Counted from the first letter of the stretch, positions 9,964 through 20,845 are shown. The stretch: 64,000 nt of DNA from Paracoccaceae bacterium (GCA_020628545.1 JAHDEX010000007.1:39375-103374), one strand, 5' to 3'. Numbers and translations: made by a program. Notes: generated from the letters alone by a model not told the origin.

Positions 9964-10674
9964 GTGCGATCCTTTTGCCTGTCCGCCTTGATGCTTGCGG
10001 CTGCTGGTGCGCAGGCGGATGGGATTGAGGCGGCCCGGTATGTGTCACCCACGGGCATCTATGGCCACAACGTGGTGCCCGGTGGGGAGTATGCCGCGCT
10101 AGAAATTACCACGGCTGCGGGCGCGACGACAGTGTCCTACGAGGGGGCGGTTTTTGAAGATACCGCGCCGCGTGTTGTTGACCTTGATGGCGACGGGCAG
10201 TCCGAAGTGGTGGCTGTGGTCAGTGACTTTGGCCTCGGTGCCCGCGTGCAGGTCTTTGGGGTTGTGGATGGCGCGGTTGCGCCGGTTGTGGCGAATGAGC
10301 CAATTGGGCAGCGGTTTCGCTGGCTGGCGATTGCAGGCATTGCGGACATTGATGGGGACGGCGCAATTGAGATCGCCTACGTTGACCGGCCGCATCTGGC
10401 CAAGACACTACGCATCTTTGAGGTCGGACGTGACGGTGATGCCTGGACGCTTATGGAAGAGGGCGCGATGGGTGGCGTGAGCAACCATCGGATCGGTGAG
10501 CCTGACATCGCGGGTGGTATTCGGACCTGCGCTGGCGCATCCGAAGTTCTGGTCGCTAGTGCGGATTGGACAGAATTGCTGGCCATCCGTTTTGACGGCG
10601 ATTTTGCGGTGCAGAAGATCGGAGACGATACGTCCCGTCTCGCGTTCGCGGCCGCAATGACTTGCGAAAATTGA
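9964..10674 (+). CDS. secreted FG-GAP/VCBS-repeat-like protein
   Basis: GTG start and signal peptide; DLDGDGQSEVVAV and DIDGDGAIEIAYVD repeats. Confidence 0.7.
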   Translation: MRSFCLSALMLAAAGAQADGIEAARYVSPTGIYGHNVVPGGEYAALEITTAAGATTVSYEGAVFEDTAPRVVDLDGDGQSEVVAVVSDFGLGARVQVFGVVDGAVAPVVANEPIGQRFRWLAIAGIADIDGDGAIEIAYVDRPHLAKTLRIFEVGRDGDAWTLMEEGAMGGVSNHRIGEPDIAGGIRTCAGASEVLVASADWTELLAIRFDGDFAVQKIGDDTSRLAFAAAMTCEN

Positions 10675-10678
10675 GCCG

Positions 10679-11449
10679 CTAACTGATGTAGGCGGTGAGT
10701 GTGACCAGCATCGCGATTTCGGTCACCTGTTGGGTCGCGCCAAGGATGTCGCCGGTTTGGCCGCCGATCTTGCGACGTGCGATGGCGATGCAGGCCAAGG
10801 TCGCCAGAGTGGCAATCAGACACAAGGAAATGGCGAGACCGCCCGCAACGAGCAGGGCGCAGAGCGCGGCGAGCCCGATGGCAACCCCTGCAGCCTTGCC
10901 TGATGGACGCCCGACCGCGTGGCTGAGGCCTGTGTCGCGGGCGTTAGGCAGGATGTGCATCACAACCACCAACGCGGCGCGGCTGACGGTTGCAGGGACC
11001 AGAAGGGCGATAAGCCAGAGCGGGCTCGCGATCAGAAGCGCAAGACAGATTCCGCGCAGTCCGACACTGAGGATCAGCGCGAGGACCCCGTAGGCGCCGA
11101 TCCGGCTGTCTTTCATGATCTCAAGCCTGCGGGCTTTCTCCCACCCGCCCCAGAGGCCATCCGCGCTGTCCGACAGACCGTCTTCGTGCATGCCGCCGGT
11201 GATGATGATGGCGGTTGAAAGCGCAAGAGCGGCTGTCACCGGCGCGGGGATGCCGATGGTCGACAGGATCGCGACGAGTGCCGCCAGAATGCACCCCACC
11301 GCCAGTCCCACAATCGGATAGGACCAGGCCGCAGCTGCACCGCGCATCTGCGCGCGGTCGGCATCGACGGGCATCGGGATGCGCGTGAGCAGGCCGATGG
11401 CCGCTGGCACGTCCTGCCAATGAAATGCGGACTGGTCGGGTTTCGTCAC
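10679..11449 (-). CDS. cobS: adenosylcobinamide-GDP ribazoletransferase
   Basis: LLTRIPMPV, HEDGLSDSADGLWGG motif; start placed at GTG 11449 (ORF is open to 11515). Confidence 0.88.
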   Translation of the reverse strand: MTKPDQSAFHWQDVPAAIGLLTRIPMPVDADRAQMRGAAAAWSYPIVGLAVGCILAALVAILSTIGIPAPVTAALALSTAIIITGGMHEDGLSDSADGLWGGWEKARRLEIMKDSRIGAYGVLALILSVGLRGICLALLIASPLWLIALLVPATVSRAALVVVMHILPNARDTGLSHAVGRPSGKAAGVAIGLAALCALLVAGGLAISLCLIATLATLACIAIARRKIGGQTGDILGATQQVTEIAMLVTLTAYIS

Positions 11450-11526
11450 GGATTGGTCCTTTGTGGTCTTTCCATCCCAGCCGCCATCGTTAGACAGATG
11501 CAAAACGCTTTGCAATGAGGGGCTCT

Positions 11527-12537
11527 ATGACCGCACCATTCACTGATCTGTCCGGCTTTCAGGATCTGCTGGCAGAGGCCCCGGGGCCTGACACTGCTGC
11601 GCGCGCGGGTGCTGAGGCCCGCAACGGTCAACTGACCAAACCGCCGGGCGCATTGGGGCGCCTGGAAGACCTTGCGATCTGGTACGCTGGTTGGCGGGGA
11701 ACGGACCGCCCCGAGATCAACAAGCCGCAGGTGCTTGTTTTTGCGGGCAATCATGGGGTTTGTGCGCAAGGGGTCTCGGCCTTTCCACCGGAAGTGACGG
11801 TGCAGATGGTGGCGAACTTTGAACATGGTGGCGCGGCGATCAATCAGCTGTCGAAGGCATTCGGTGCTGAGATGGCGGTGCATGCGATTGATCTGGATAC
11901 GCCCACGGCTGACTTCACAACCGCGCCGGCGATGAGCGAGGCGGAGGTCGTCTCCGCCCTGCAAACCGGGTGGACCGCAATTGATCCTGATGCGGACCTG
12001 CTCGTGACCGGCGAGATGGGGATCGGGAATACAACGGCTGCTGCGGCGGTCGCGGCCGCCTGTCTTGGCGGGACGGCAGCGGATTGGACCGGGCGCGGCA
12101 CGGGCATTGACGATGCGGGGCTGTCGCGCAAGACCGACGTGGTCGCTAAGGGCTTGGCATTGCATACGCCGACTGACCCGCTCAACGCGCTGCGGTGCCT
12201 TGGGGGGCGCGAATTGGCGGCAATGGCTGGCGCGATTGCGGCGGCACGTCATCACCGGATCCCGGTGATTTTGGACGGGTTTATCTGCTCGGCTGCGGCG
12301 TCTGTTCTGGAAACCGCCCAGACCGGCGCGTTGGATCATGCAGTTGCTGGGCATCTGAGTGCTGAGGGCGCGCATGAGCGGATGTTAGAAGCCCTTGGGA
12401 AAGAACCATTGTTGCGGCTTGGCCTGCGGTTGGGGGAAGGGTCCGGCGCGGCGCTGGCGATTGGCGTGCTGAAAGGGGCGATTGCCTGCCATTCTGGCAT
12501 GGCGACCTTTGCCGAGGCCGGTGTCTCTGACGGCTAG
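11527..12537 (+). CDS. cobT: nicotinate-nucleotide--dimethylbenzimidazole phosphoribosyltransferase
   Basis: [37 protein letters not shown] motifs; divergent from cobS. Confidence 0.93.
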   Translation: MTAPFTDLSGFQDLLAEAPGPDTAARAGAEARNGQLTKPPGALGRLEDLAIWYAGWRGTDRPEINKPQVLVFAGNHGVCAQGVSAFPPEVTVQMVANFEHGGAAINQLSKAFGAEMAVHAIDLDTPTADFTTAPAMSEAEVVSALQTGWTAIDPDADLLVTGEMGIGNTTAAAAVAAACLGGTAADWTGRGTGIDDAGLSRKTDVVAKGLALHTPTDPLNALRCLGGRELAAMAGAIAAARHHRIPVILDGFICSAAASVLETAQTGALDHAVAGHLSAEGAHERMLEALGKEPLLRLGLRLGEGSGAALAIGVLKGAIACHSGMATFAEAGVSDG

Positions 12538-14444
12538 TCTGGCTTCTTGGGGGCTTGGCCGACGCGCCGTCTGAGCGCGTCGGCCTTTGCCTCGCCGGTC
12601 TGCTGTTTTGACGCAAAGGCGGTCTCAAGGTCGTTGTTGAGCGCCTTCGCGCGGGACAGATACTCCGCGTTTTCCATCACGGGCATGCCGGGCTTCCAGA
12701 CCTCTGCCAGTTCGCGCATCGCGGCGCGGTCGTGGGTGTAGAAGGTGTGTTCCACCTCTGCCGCCTCGTATTCCGACAAGCCGAGGTTTTCGAGGGCGTA
12801 GCGCCCGGCACGCAGCGACCCGTCAAACATCTCGCGTACAATGTCGTTGGCGCCTGCTGAATAGAGCTCGTAAACATGGACGCGGTCGCGGGCGCGTGCG
12901 ACGATGTGCAGGTCGGGGCGCGTCTTGCGTGCATAGGCCACAAGCGTATTCGCCATCTTCTTGTCGTCAATCGCCACCACAAGCACGCGCGCGGATTCCA
13001 AACCGGCGGCTTTCAAAACATCGGGGCGGGTTGGATCGCCGAAGAACCCTTTGAAGCCGAACTTGCGCATCATTTGCACGGTGCTGAGGTCGCTGTCGAT
13101 CACGACGGTTGAAAAGCCAGCGGATTGGACAAGGCGGTTCACGATTTGGCCAAAGCGGCCAATGCCGGCAATGATCACAGCACCTTGTTCGTCCACGACG
13201 TCGTGCGCGTGGTCGTCGGTTTTTTGATTGCGGCTTATGTAATTGGCCAGGATGAAGAGCAACGGCGTGATCAGCATGGAAAGCGCAGTCACCAGCAGCA
13301 ATGTGCCGGATTGTCCGGGCGAAAGAACGCCTTGCTGTTGGGAGAAGGATATCAGGATGAACCCAAATTCACCCGCCTGTGCAAGGCCGAGGGTGAAGAG
13401 CCAGCGGTCGCGATATTTGAGGCGGAAAAGGTAGGCCAGCCCCAGCAGAACCGCGCCTTTGATCAGCATCATGCCAATCGTCAGGGCAAGGATATAGCTG
13501 GGTTCGCGGAAGAAGAGGCCGAAGTCGATACCTGCGCCGACCGTGATGAAAAAGAGCCCAAGAAGGAGGCCCTTGAACGGCTCAAGGTCACTTTCCAGCT
13601 CATGACGGAATTCGGAGTTGGCAAGGACAACACCTGCGAGGAATGTGCCCAGAGCAGGAGAGAGCCCCACCATTGTCATCAGCACTGCGATGGAGACGAC
13701 GATCATCAGGGCGAGCGCGGTATACATCTCACGCAGTTTGGCCTGATGGATGTAACGGAACACAGGGCGCGTGGCGAAGATCCCCGTCAGGATCACAGCC
13801 GCGACGGCACCGAGGGTTACAAGCGTCACGCCCCAGCCGGGCAGCCCTTCCACCAGACTGATCGTGGCATGATGATCCTGATCATCGAGCGTCCGTTGCA
13901 GTGACCCGTCTTCGGCCAGTCTGATCGCAGGGGCTACGGCCAGAAGGGGCAGGATGGCAAGCATCGGAATCACGGCGATGTCCTGCGTGAGCAGGACCGA
14001 GAAGATCGACCGCCCGCCGCTCGTCTGCACCAAGCCACGCTCTGTTAGCGTTTGTAAGACGATGGCGGTGGAGCTGAGCGCGAAGATCATGCCAACTGCG
14101 AAAGCCACCGAGAACCTGTAGCCAAGCGCCATGGCGGCAAGAGTGATCAAGGCGACGGTCACGGTGATCTGCAAACCACCCAGTCCGATCAGGCGATCAC
14201 GCATGTTCCAGAGGACGCGTGGTTCCAACTCCAGCCCGATGAGGAAAAGCATCATGACCACGCCGAACTCTGCAAAGTGCTGCAGGTCCTTTGTCTCGGT
14301 TCCGACCAGACCAAAGACGGGTCCGATCAGGATCCCCGCAGCGAGGTAGCCCAGAACTGAGCCGAGCCCCAGGCGCGCGGCCAAAGGAACGGCAAGCACG
14401 GCCGCGCCGAGATAGATGGACGCTTGAAAAAGGAAGGACTCCAT
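12534..14444 (-). CDS. CPA2 (KefB-type) cation:proton antiporter with TrkA-N domain
   Basis: Na+/H+ exchanger TM region plus [16 protein letters not shown] Rossmann domain. Confidence 0.88.
   Translation of the reverse strand: MESFLFQASIYLGAAVLAVPLAARLGLGSVLGYLAAGILIGPVFGLVGTETKDLQHFAEFGVVMMLFLIGLELEPRVLWNMRDRLIGLGGLQITVTVALITLAAMALGYRFSVAFAVGMIFALSSTAIVLQTLTERGLVQTSGGRSIFSVLLTQDIAVIPMLAILPLLAVAPAIRLAEDGSLQRTLDDQDHHATISLVEGLPGWGVTLVTLGAVAAVILTGIFATRPVFRYIHQAKLREMYTALALMIVVSIAVLMTMVGLSPALGTFLAGVVLANSEFRHELESDLEPFKGLLLGLFFITVGAGIDFGLFFREPSYILALTIGMMLIKGAVLLGLAYLFRLKYRDRWLFTLGLAQAGEFGFILISFSQQQGVLSPGQSGTLLLVTALSMLITPLLFILANYISRNQKTDDHAHDVVDEQGAVIIAGIGRFGQIVNRLVQSAGFSTVVIDSDLSTVQMMRKFGFKGFFGDPTRPDVLKAAGLESARVLVVAIDDKKMANTLVAYARKTRPDLHIVARARDRVHVYELYSAGANDIVREMFDGSLRAGRYALENLGLSEYEAAEVEHTFYTHDRAAMRELAEVWKPGMPVMENAEYLSRAKALNNDLETAFASKQQTGEAKADALRRRVGQAPKKPD
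12557..12585 (+). terminator. terminator of cobT lying within the 3' coding end of the convergent antiporter gene
   Basis: Perfect 11-bp stem GGCCGACGCGC-CGTCTGA-GCGCGTCGGCC followed by TTT. Confidence 0.65.
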
Positions 14445-14502
14445 AGACCCTTTGTTGCAAGTGCAGCAACAAGTGGCAACGCGTTAGATACGGATGAGGG
14501 CG

Positions 14503-17445
14503 TTAGCCCGCGGGAAGTTGAAGTGCGTAGGTCTGCCCGCGCTTCACAAAGTTCAGGGCGCTGTCACCAATGGCAGTGACGCGCCCACCGTCGAGACGGC
14601 TGCCGACCTCGACTTTGACGAAACGGCCATTCGGCATACGGATCAGGGCGCGTCGCGCGCCCGGTTTTCCGTACACGCCAATGAGGTTCATGTCGCGCAA
14701 GCGGATCGCGTTATCGACAGTGGCGGCGCGCGCGACGGTCACGCCGGTCTGCCCGCCGGTGACGGGTGCGGAGCGTGGTGCCTGCTGCACCACGGCTGCG
14801 GATGTTGCGGCAGCGGTGTCGCGGGTTTGCTGGCGATTGGTCAGGGTTTGGGCTGAGGCCACGACCCGCGCGAAATTGCGGGGGCGCGCGTCAGGGCGTG
14901 GCGAGACGGCAATGGCTTGCGCTGTTGGTGCAACGATGAGGCTCGGCGGGGCGGCTTCTGCAATCGCCGCGACGATGGCGGTGATATTGTCGTTGTTGGG
15001 GGCTGCCGGGTCTGCGATAGGGGCTGCAATTGGCTCTGGCTCCGGTTCGGGCAAGGGGGCCAGATCGTTCGGACGTAAGCTGGGGCGCGCGCCAGCAAGC
15101 GCGGGGATCGCTTCAAAAGTGATCAGCGATGTGGGGGCGAGGCTGGCAGGGCGCACGAGCGGGCGGAACCCGGCAAGTGCCGGGTCTTGTGCCACCGCGG
15201 GCACGGGCAGCGCCTCTTCCAATGCTTCCTCAACCGCGCTGGCGAGGGCTGGGATGTCCGCGGCCTCTGCATCTTCCGGGGTCTGTTCTGCGATTGCCGT
15301 ATCGGTGTCTGTTTGTGTAAGCGTCTCATCGGCGGTGGCGGTGGCAGTATCTACAGGAGCTGCCGCCTCCGGCGTTGGACGCAGCGGCGGTTCGATGGCT
15401 GGACGCCCGAAAATCACCTCGACAAAGCCAAGCGGGGCGTTGGCATCATCAAGCGGCGGTGGTGCTAAAGGTTGATCGGCAGTCACGGCGCTGACGGCCT
15501 CTGGCACACGCTGGTTCAGCGAATCGTCGATTTCGCTGACTGCGCCGAATGTGCGCCCGACAAGCTGTTCCGCCGTTGGCAGTGCGGGAGTGATTGTGCT
15601 TGCGGTATCCTGTAGCTCGCTCAGAATCTCGGGGCCAGCTTCTGGTGGAAGCGGCTCTGCCGGTTCGGTGATGATCGCGATTTTCTCTTCAAGCGTTGGG
15701 GCTTGCACGAATTTCGGGACAACCACCGGGTCAGGCTGGCTGAGCACCGGCGCAATGAAGGCACGGGCGGCTGGGACTTTGGAATCGACTGTGAAGTTGG
15801 CGAAGGCGATCTGCGAGATGCCATCGGTCAGCACCTGCGGGATCGAGTCGTCGCGCAGATACACGCGTTCGTCCGTCGGCCGCAGGGGCGGGCGCGCGGC
15901 GGGGGCGCGGGCGTAGATCGTGACGCCGGTGGGAAGGACAGTGCCTGTCTGCGCCGCAAGGATGAAGCCATCTTCATCGCGGGGGCGCGGCTGGTTGATG
16001 GGCGCGGGGTTGAGTGGGGCGATCATCTGAAGCTCATGCTTCAAAGAGGCGTTCTCTGGCCCTGTTGGGCGCGGCAGACGGTCTGCGGCTGGCAAGGTCG
16101 CAAAGCTGTGCAGACCTTCGAGCGTGCCTTGTTCATCGACGTCGCGATCCGGCAGGCGTGGTGCGCGCTGCCAGACGCCGGTGGCGGCATATATCCGTGC
16201 AGCATCTGCAGGGCTGAGGACGCGACCGGGGATCGCCGTGACAATCGGCGCGGCCTGTTCTGTTTCGTCCACAGTTGCAACGACCGGTGTTTCAGGCGCC
16301 GCAGTCGGAGCCTCTTCCACGACCAGAGCGGGCTGTTCAACGACGGCGACCTGCGCTGGCGCTGCGGCGAGCGGGTCTTCCTGCAGGCCGGGGTCAAGCG
16401 TCAGCAGTTCGCCCAGGTTGCCGTCGACGCTGCGTGTGGCCCAGATACCTGCGCCAACAACGAGGGCCGCAAAACCTGCCGCCAATGCAAGACCGCCAAC
16501 GGAGCGTGATTTGCTTGCTTTGTTTGCGCCCAGTCCACGCGAGAGGGCCATGTCTGCTGTTGCTTCGGTCCGGCTCTGCGTGCGCCGCGCAGTCATGAGG
16601 GCACCGGTCTTGGCCGCTTTCGGTTCCGATTTGCGCGTTTCCGGAGCTGTCGGCTTGAGGTTTGCGATGACGGATGTCGGTGCTTCGACTTTCGGGGCCT
16701 CTGACGGGGCATCAGCGGGTTCACGCCGTTTGAAGGTGATCGCTGGCGTTTCGACGGCAGATTCCGCCACCGTTGTCTCGTTCTCGCGGGGGCGCGCGAT
16801 GAAAACCGGCTGCTCTTCGTCCGCTTGATCTGCCGTGTCAGGGGTCTCCGCGGCGTCCTCCGAAATATCCGTCAGCGCGATGCTAAAGTCCGGACCGTCG
16901 GCGGTGTCGCGCAGCGCCGCGCGCAGTGGCTCAGCGTCGTCGCGCGCAATGTCGTCATCGATGCCGAGTGTGTCTTGCGCAAAAACCGTCGGGCCGAAAC
17001 TGACCTCAGACGTGAAGGTGTAAGGTTCGGCCAATGCGGTGAATGAGACGGGCGCAAAGCCATGCTCTTGCGCGAAGGTTTCAGCTTCCAGAAGCGTCTG
17101 GCGTGCGACGGCGGCGATGTAAGTGCGGCCGCCAAACCGTTCAAAATCCAGACGTATTTCATCAAGGGTCATCGGTGTTGCAGCCAAAACCGCAGCCTCG
17201 ATATCCTCTTGTGTGGTGCGCGCCGTTTCAATTGTCAAAAAGCGGATTTGATCGTCTGGCAGGATCAGTTTCGTGCGGATCTCATCGTCTGACAGCTTTG
17301 CCGCGATGGCCCGCAGCGCCGCCATTTCGGCGTTGAGATCTTCGGCTTCAAGGCTCGCTTCACCAACACGCGCCCAAGCGTCGTCCTGGCGTTGCAACAA
17401 CACGAGTCCATCAGAGGACAGCAAAAGCGCAAAATTCGGCGTCAT
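14503..17445 (-). CDS. large Ala/Pro-rich envelope protein; N-terminal actin/GspL-like region, one TM, Pro-rich linker, PilP/GspC-like C-terminus
   Basis: 980-aa ORF; TM segment GLALAAGFAALVVGAGIWA; repeated P/R-x-x-RP motifs; C-terminal LIGVYGKPGARRALIRMPNGRFVKVEVGSRLDGGRVTAIGDSALNF. Confidence 0.6.
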   Translation of the reverse strand: MTPNFALLLSSDGLVLLQRQDDAWARVGEASLEAEDLNAEMAALRAIAAKLSDDEIRTKLILPDDQIRFLTIETARTTQEDIEAAVLAATPMTLDEIRLDFERFGGRTYIAAVARQTLLEAETFAQEHGFAPVSFTALAEPYTFTSEVSFGPTVFAQDTLGIDDDIARDDAEPLRAALRDTADGPDFSIALTDISEDAAETPDTADQADEEQPVFIARPRENETTVAESAVETPAITFKRREPADAPSEAPKVEAPTSVIANLKPTAPETRKSEPKAAKTGALMTARRTQSRTEATADMALSRGLGANKASKSRSVGGLALAAGFAALVVGAGIWATRSVDGNLGELLTLDPGLQEDPLAAAPAQVAVVEQPALVVEEAPTAAPETPVVATVDETEQAAPIVTAIPGRVLSPADAARIYAATGVWQRAPRLPDRDVDEQGTLEGLHSFATLPAADRLPRPTGPENASLKHELQMIAPLNPAPINQPRPRDEDGFILAAQTGTVLPTGVTIYARAPAARPPLRPTDERVYLRDDSIPQVLTDGISQIAFANFTVDSKVPAARAFIAPVLSQPDPVVVPKFVQAPTLEEKIAIITEPAEPLPPEAGPEILSELQDTASTITPALPTAEQLVGRTFGAVSEIDDSLNQRVPEAVSAVTADQPLAPPPLDDANAPLGFVEVIFGRPAIEPPLRPTPEAAAPVDTATATADETLTQTDTDTAIAEQTPEDAEAADIPALASAVEEALEEALPVPAVAQDPALAGFRPLVRPASLAPTSLITFEAIPALAGARPSLRPNDLAPLPEPEPEPIAAPIADPAAPNNDNITAIVAAIAEAAPPSLIVAPTAQAIAVSPRPDARPRNFARVVASAQTLTNRQQTRDTAAATSAAVVQQAPRSAPVTGGQTGVTVARAATVDNAIRLRDMNLIGVYGKPGARRALIRMPNGRFVKVEVGSRLDGGRVTAIGDSALNFVKRGQTYALQLPAG

Positions 17446-17614
17446 GTAATCTACTTAGCAAACCCCACCACATACCAGAAAGCACCAGTTCCGGCGAAAA
17501 CACATGTATCGCGAAAATCCGCCGTATCCAAGCCTTTCGACCTGCATCGCCGATGTGCCTTGTTAAAAAGGAATTGAAGGTCAATGTGGCACAAACACAA
17601 GGCGGAGGTGCGAA

Positions 17615-18316
17615 ATGTACAAAATGAAGGTCTTGAGTACGGCTTTATGCATCGCAGGTGCAGGCATGATGCCGGCTTCGGCTGATACGTCGTCGCACCG
17701 CATCAGCGTTGTGGGCGAAGGCGCGGTGACTGCGGTGCCCGATATGCTGGAAATCTCATTGTCAGTGCAAGCGACCGCAGCAGATGCCAGCGCGGCCATG
17801 CGCGAGATGGCGACCGATCTCGATGCCGTTCTGGTCACGCTAATGGAAAGCGGGATCCCGGAGGACGACTTGCAAACCTCGGGCATCAGCCTCTCACCCC
17901 GCTACGCAAATACCTACGAGACAAATGAAGCACCGCGCATCACCGGTTTCGTCGCAAGCAGCGATATCGCCGTGACATCCCGGGACTTGTCTGCCGCTGG
18001 TGCGATCCTTGATGCCGTGGTTGTCGCCGGAGCAGATCAGCTCAACAGCTTGCGATTTGATGTTCAGGACCGTGCGGCGCTGGAAGACGACGCCCGCCGC
18101 GCGGCTGTCGCAGACGCAATCCGCAAGACCACCCTTTACGCGCAGGCCGCTAAGATCACGACCGGGTCGATCCTGTCGATCTCCGAGATCGGGACCAGTG
18201 GCGGTGGTGGTCCGCAGATGTTTGAAACGCTTGGTGCCCGCAGTGTTGCCATCGCGCCGGGCACTTTGGATATCACAGCACAGGTGTCCGTGGTCACCGA
18301 AATTGTGGCGGAGTAG
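17615..18316 (+). CDS. SIMPL (DUF541) domain secreted protein
   Basis: RISVVGEGAVTAVPDMLEISLSV; signal peptide. Confidence 0.85.
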   Translation: MYKMKVLSTALCIAGAGMMPASADTSSHRISVVGEGAVTAVPDMLEISLSVQATAADASAAMREMATDLDAVLVTLMESGIPEDDLQTSGISLSPRYANTYETNEAPRITGFVASSDIAVTSRDLSAAGAILDAVVVAGADQLNSLRFDVQDRAALEDDARRAAVADAIRKTTLYAQAAKITTGSILSISEIGTSGGGGPQMFETLGARSVAIAPGTLDITAQVSVVTEIVAE

Positions 18317-18335
18317 GCGCGGGTCACCCCGCGCC
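18316..18335. terminator. bidirectional terminator between convergent SIMPL gene and metY-like gene
   Basis: Perfect GGCGCGGG-TCAC-CCCGCGCC hairpin beginning at the last base of the SIMPL-domain ORF. Confidence 0.6.
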
Positions 18336-18343
18336 CTTCCGTC

Positions 18344-19636
18344 TTATGCGGTCGCTTTTGAGAGCGCCTGATCGAGATCTGCGATCAGGTCATCGGCGTC
18401 TTCGATCCCGATGGAGATGCGCACGATATTCGGACCGGCGCCCGCCGCAACCTGCTGTTCCTGTGTCAGCTGACGGTGCGTGGTCGACGCGGAGTGGATG
18501 ATCAGCGAGCGTGTATCGCCGAGGTTCGCCACATGGCTGAAAATTTCCAGACTATCGACGAGCTTGATACAGGCATCATAGCCGCCCTTGACCGCGACCG
18601 TGAAGAGCGCGCCCGCACCGCGCGGGCAGATCTTGGTGACAAGCTTGTTGTAAGGCGAGGATTTCAGGCCTGCGTAGGTCACGTAGTCGACCCGGTCATC
18701 CCCCTCGAGCCAGTTCGCGATCTTTTCGGCATTGGCGACGTGCCGGTCCATGCGCAGTGACAGAGTTTCAATGCCCATCAGTGTGTAATGCGCCGCCTGT
18801 GGGTTCATCGTCATGCCAAGGTCACGCAGGCCTATGGCGATGCCATGGAACGTGAAGGCAAGAGGGCCGAAGGTTTCGGCAAATTTCAACCCGTGATAGG
18901 CGGGCTCCGGCTGGCTGAGCGAGGGGAACTTATCGTTCGCGGCCCAGTCAAATTTGCCCGAGTCCACAACACAACCACCGGTGACGGTGCCATTGCCGGT
19001 GAGGTACTTCGTCGTGGAATGCACCACGAGCGTCGCCCCATGTTCAATGGGACGGCAGAGGTATGGCGTGGCAGAGGTATTGTCTACGATGAGCGGGATT
19101 CCAGCCTCATCCGCGACATCGGCAATCTTGCGCAGGTCGGTGATGTGCCCGCCGGGATTGGCAATCGCCTCGCAAAAGACGGCGCGCGTATTCTCATCAA
19201 TCGCCGCTGCGACAGCTTTGGGATCGTCCATATCCACGAAAGTCGCCGACCAGCCGAAGCGTTTGATGGTCTGGCTGAACTGCGTGATCGTGCCGCCGTA
19301 AAGCCGTGATGAGGCGACGATATTCAAGCCTGGGCTCATCAGCGGGAAAAGCGCCATGATCTGTGCGGCGTGACCCGAGGAACAGCAGACGGCACCAACC
19401 CCGCCTTCCAGCGTGGCGACGCGTTCCTGTAGGGCGGCCACGGTTGGGTTTGTCAGCCGCGAGTAGATGTAGCCAACTTCCTGCAGGTTGAAGAGTGCCG
19501 CTGCGTGATCGGCGTCGCGGAAGACGTAAGCCGTGCTTTGATAGATCGGCACCTGCCGGGCCCCTGTAGCCGGATCTGGCCGCGCACCGGCGTGAATTTG
19601 TAATGTGTCAAAGCCGTAGCTTGGGCCGTCGGTCAT
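18344..19636 (-). CDS. metY: O-acetylhomoserine aminocarboxypropyltransferase / cysteine synthase family (PLP)
   Basis: FDTLQIHAGARPDPATGARQVPIYQSTAYVF; PLP lysine region VVHSTTKYLTGNGTVTGG. Confidence 0.88.
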   Translation of the reverse strand: MTDGPSYGFDTLQIHAGARPDPATGARQVPIYQSTAYVFRDADHAAALFNLQEVGYIYSRLTNPTVAALQERVATLEGGVGAVCCSSGHAAQIMALFPLMSPGLNIVASSRLYGGTITQFSQTIKRFGWSATFVDMDDPKAVAAAIDENTRAVFCEAIANPGGHITDLRKIADVADEAGIPLIVDNTSATPYLCRPIEHGATLVVHSTTKYLTGNGTVTGGCVVDSGKFDWAANDKFPSLSQPEPAYHGLKFAETFGPLAFTFHGIAIGLRDLGMTMNPQAAHYTLMGIETLSLRMDRHVANAEKIANWLEGDDRVDYVTYAGLKSSPYNKLVTKICPRGAGALFTVAVKGGYDACIKLVDSLEIFSHVANLGDTRSLIIHSASTTHRQLTQEQQVAAGAGPNIVRISIGIEDADDLIADLDQALSKATA

Positions 19637-19725
19637 CTCTTTTCTCCCATTGATGGTTTTGCGGCAGACTTAACACCAATTGCGCCCTAAGCTGCAACGG
19701 CGCACCGCAAAAAGGGACCAAAGAC

Positions 19726-20139
19726 ATGCCGCATCCATTCCATCTTGCCTTACACGTTCGTGATTTGGACGAGGCGCGGGAATTTTATTCTGACGGGCTT
19801 GGTGCGGCCGAAGGGCGGTCCACCGAAACCTGGGTGGATTTCGATTTCTTCGGGCATCAACTGTCGCTGCATCTGGGCGAACCCTTTGCCAGTGCGCCCA
19901 CAGGTCAGGTTGGCGATCATATGGTGCCGATGCCCCACTTTGGCGTGGTCCTGCCGCTGGAGGAGTGGAAAGAGGTGGCAGAGCGCCTCGAGAGCCGCAA
20001 GACGGATTTCATCATCAAACCGTCCGTGCGGTTTCAGGGGGAGCCGGGGGAGCAATGGACGATGTTCTTCCAGGACCCCTCCGGCAACCCGATTGAAGTG
20101 AAAGGCTTTTCCGACGCGAGCGGCCTTTTCAGCCAGTGA
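19726..20139 (+). CDS. VOC-family (glyoxalase-like) protein
   Basis: HLALHVRDLDEAREFYSDGLG ... FQDPSGNPIEVKGF. Confidence 0.85.
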   Translation: MPHPFHLALHVRDLDEAREFYSDGLGAAEGRSTETWVDFDFFGHQLSLHLGEPFASAPTGQVGDHMVPMPHFGVVLPLEEWKEVAERLESRKTDFIIKPSVRFQGEPGEQWTMFFQDPSGNPIEVKGFSDASGLFSQ

Positions 20140-20632
20140 CACCCGCAAGTCGCATCGCATAGCGCTTCACGTCTTCCGGCCAGTCGGCCATCTCGGCAAC
20201 AAAGCCATCCCAGTCACTCGCAAAAAGCGCACGGCTCATGGCTTCAAAGCGGCGCAGATCGCCCGCGATGGAGCTTAGAAACGCGTAAGTCACCTTCTGG
20301 CGTGCCGCCTCACTGCGGCGCCCGCCTTCAGCCCACATCGCGTCGTCCACCAGACTGCGCAGTTTGGCCGAGGCACCGCCACGTTGCTCTGACAACCACG
20401 CCCAATGGCGGGGGAGCAGAGTGACTTCGCGCGGTTTGACACCGAGCTTGGGGCGCCCGCGCTGCGGCGGTGGCGCGTCGCGCAGGTCGACGTCGCGGAC
20501 CTGTCCAGTCTCATCATCATAAATCAGCAGGTTCACACCGCGCGGGAGTGCTGCGCGCTGGGCGGCAATCATCGCGGTCATGTCGCCCGTGGCAACAATC
20601 TCAAAATCTTCAAATGCGGTATAATGGGTCAT
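20129..20632 (-). CDS. DUF2239-like protein
   Basis: MTHYTAFEDFEIVATGD..., RGRPKLGVKPREVTLLPRHWAWL. Confidence 0.75.
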   Translation of the reverse strand: MTHYTAFEDFEIVATGDMTAMIAAQRAALPRGVNLLIYDDETGQVRDVDLRDAPPPQRGRPKLGVKPREVTLLPRHWAWLSEQRGGASAKLRSLVDDAMWAEGGRRSEAARQKVTYAFLSSIAGDLRRFEAMSRALFASDWDGFVAEMADWPEDVKRYAMRLAGVTG

Positions 20633-20845
20633 CGCTGTCTCCTTCGGAAGGCAATTAATGCCCGGATTTAAATGAGTCAATATTACCGGGGTATAAATTG
20701 CTTCTTTGATCCAAAACCGGCGGGGGGAGGGCAGCGTCCCCAAAGGTCGGTGCCACGCGGTTCACGGGCGCCTGCGGACCGCAGCGCTGCGGCGCATGCT
20801 GTCAGAAAACATGATTTGCGGCGCAGCCGCACTGCGAGGTCAAGC

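Noticed and set aside
13125-13904. 259-aa plus-strand ORF
   Set aside because: Antisense to the CPA2 antiporter gene.
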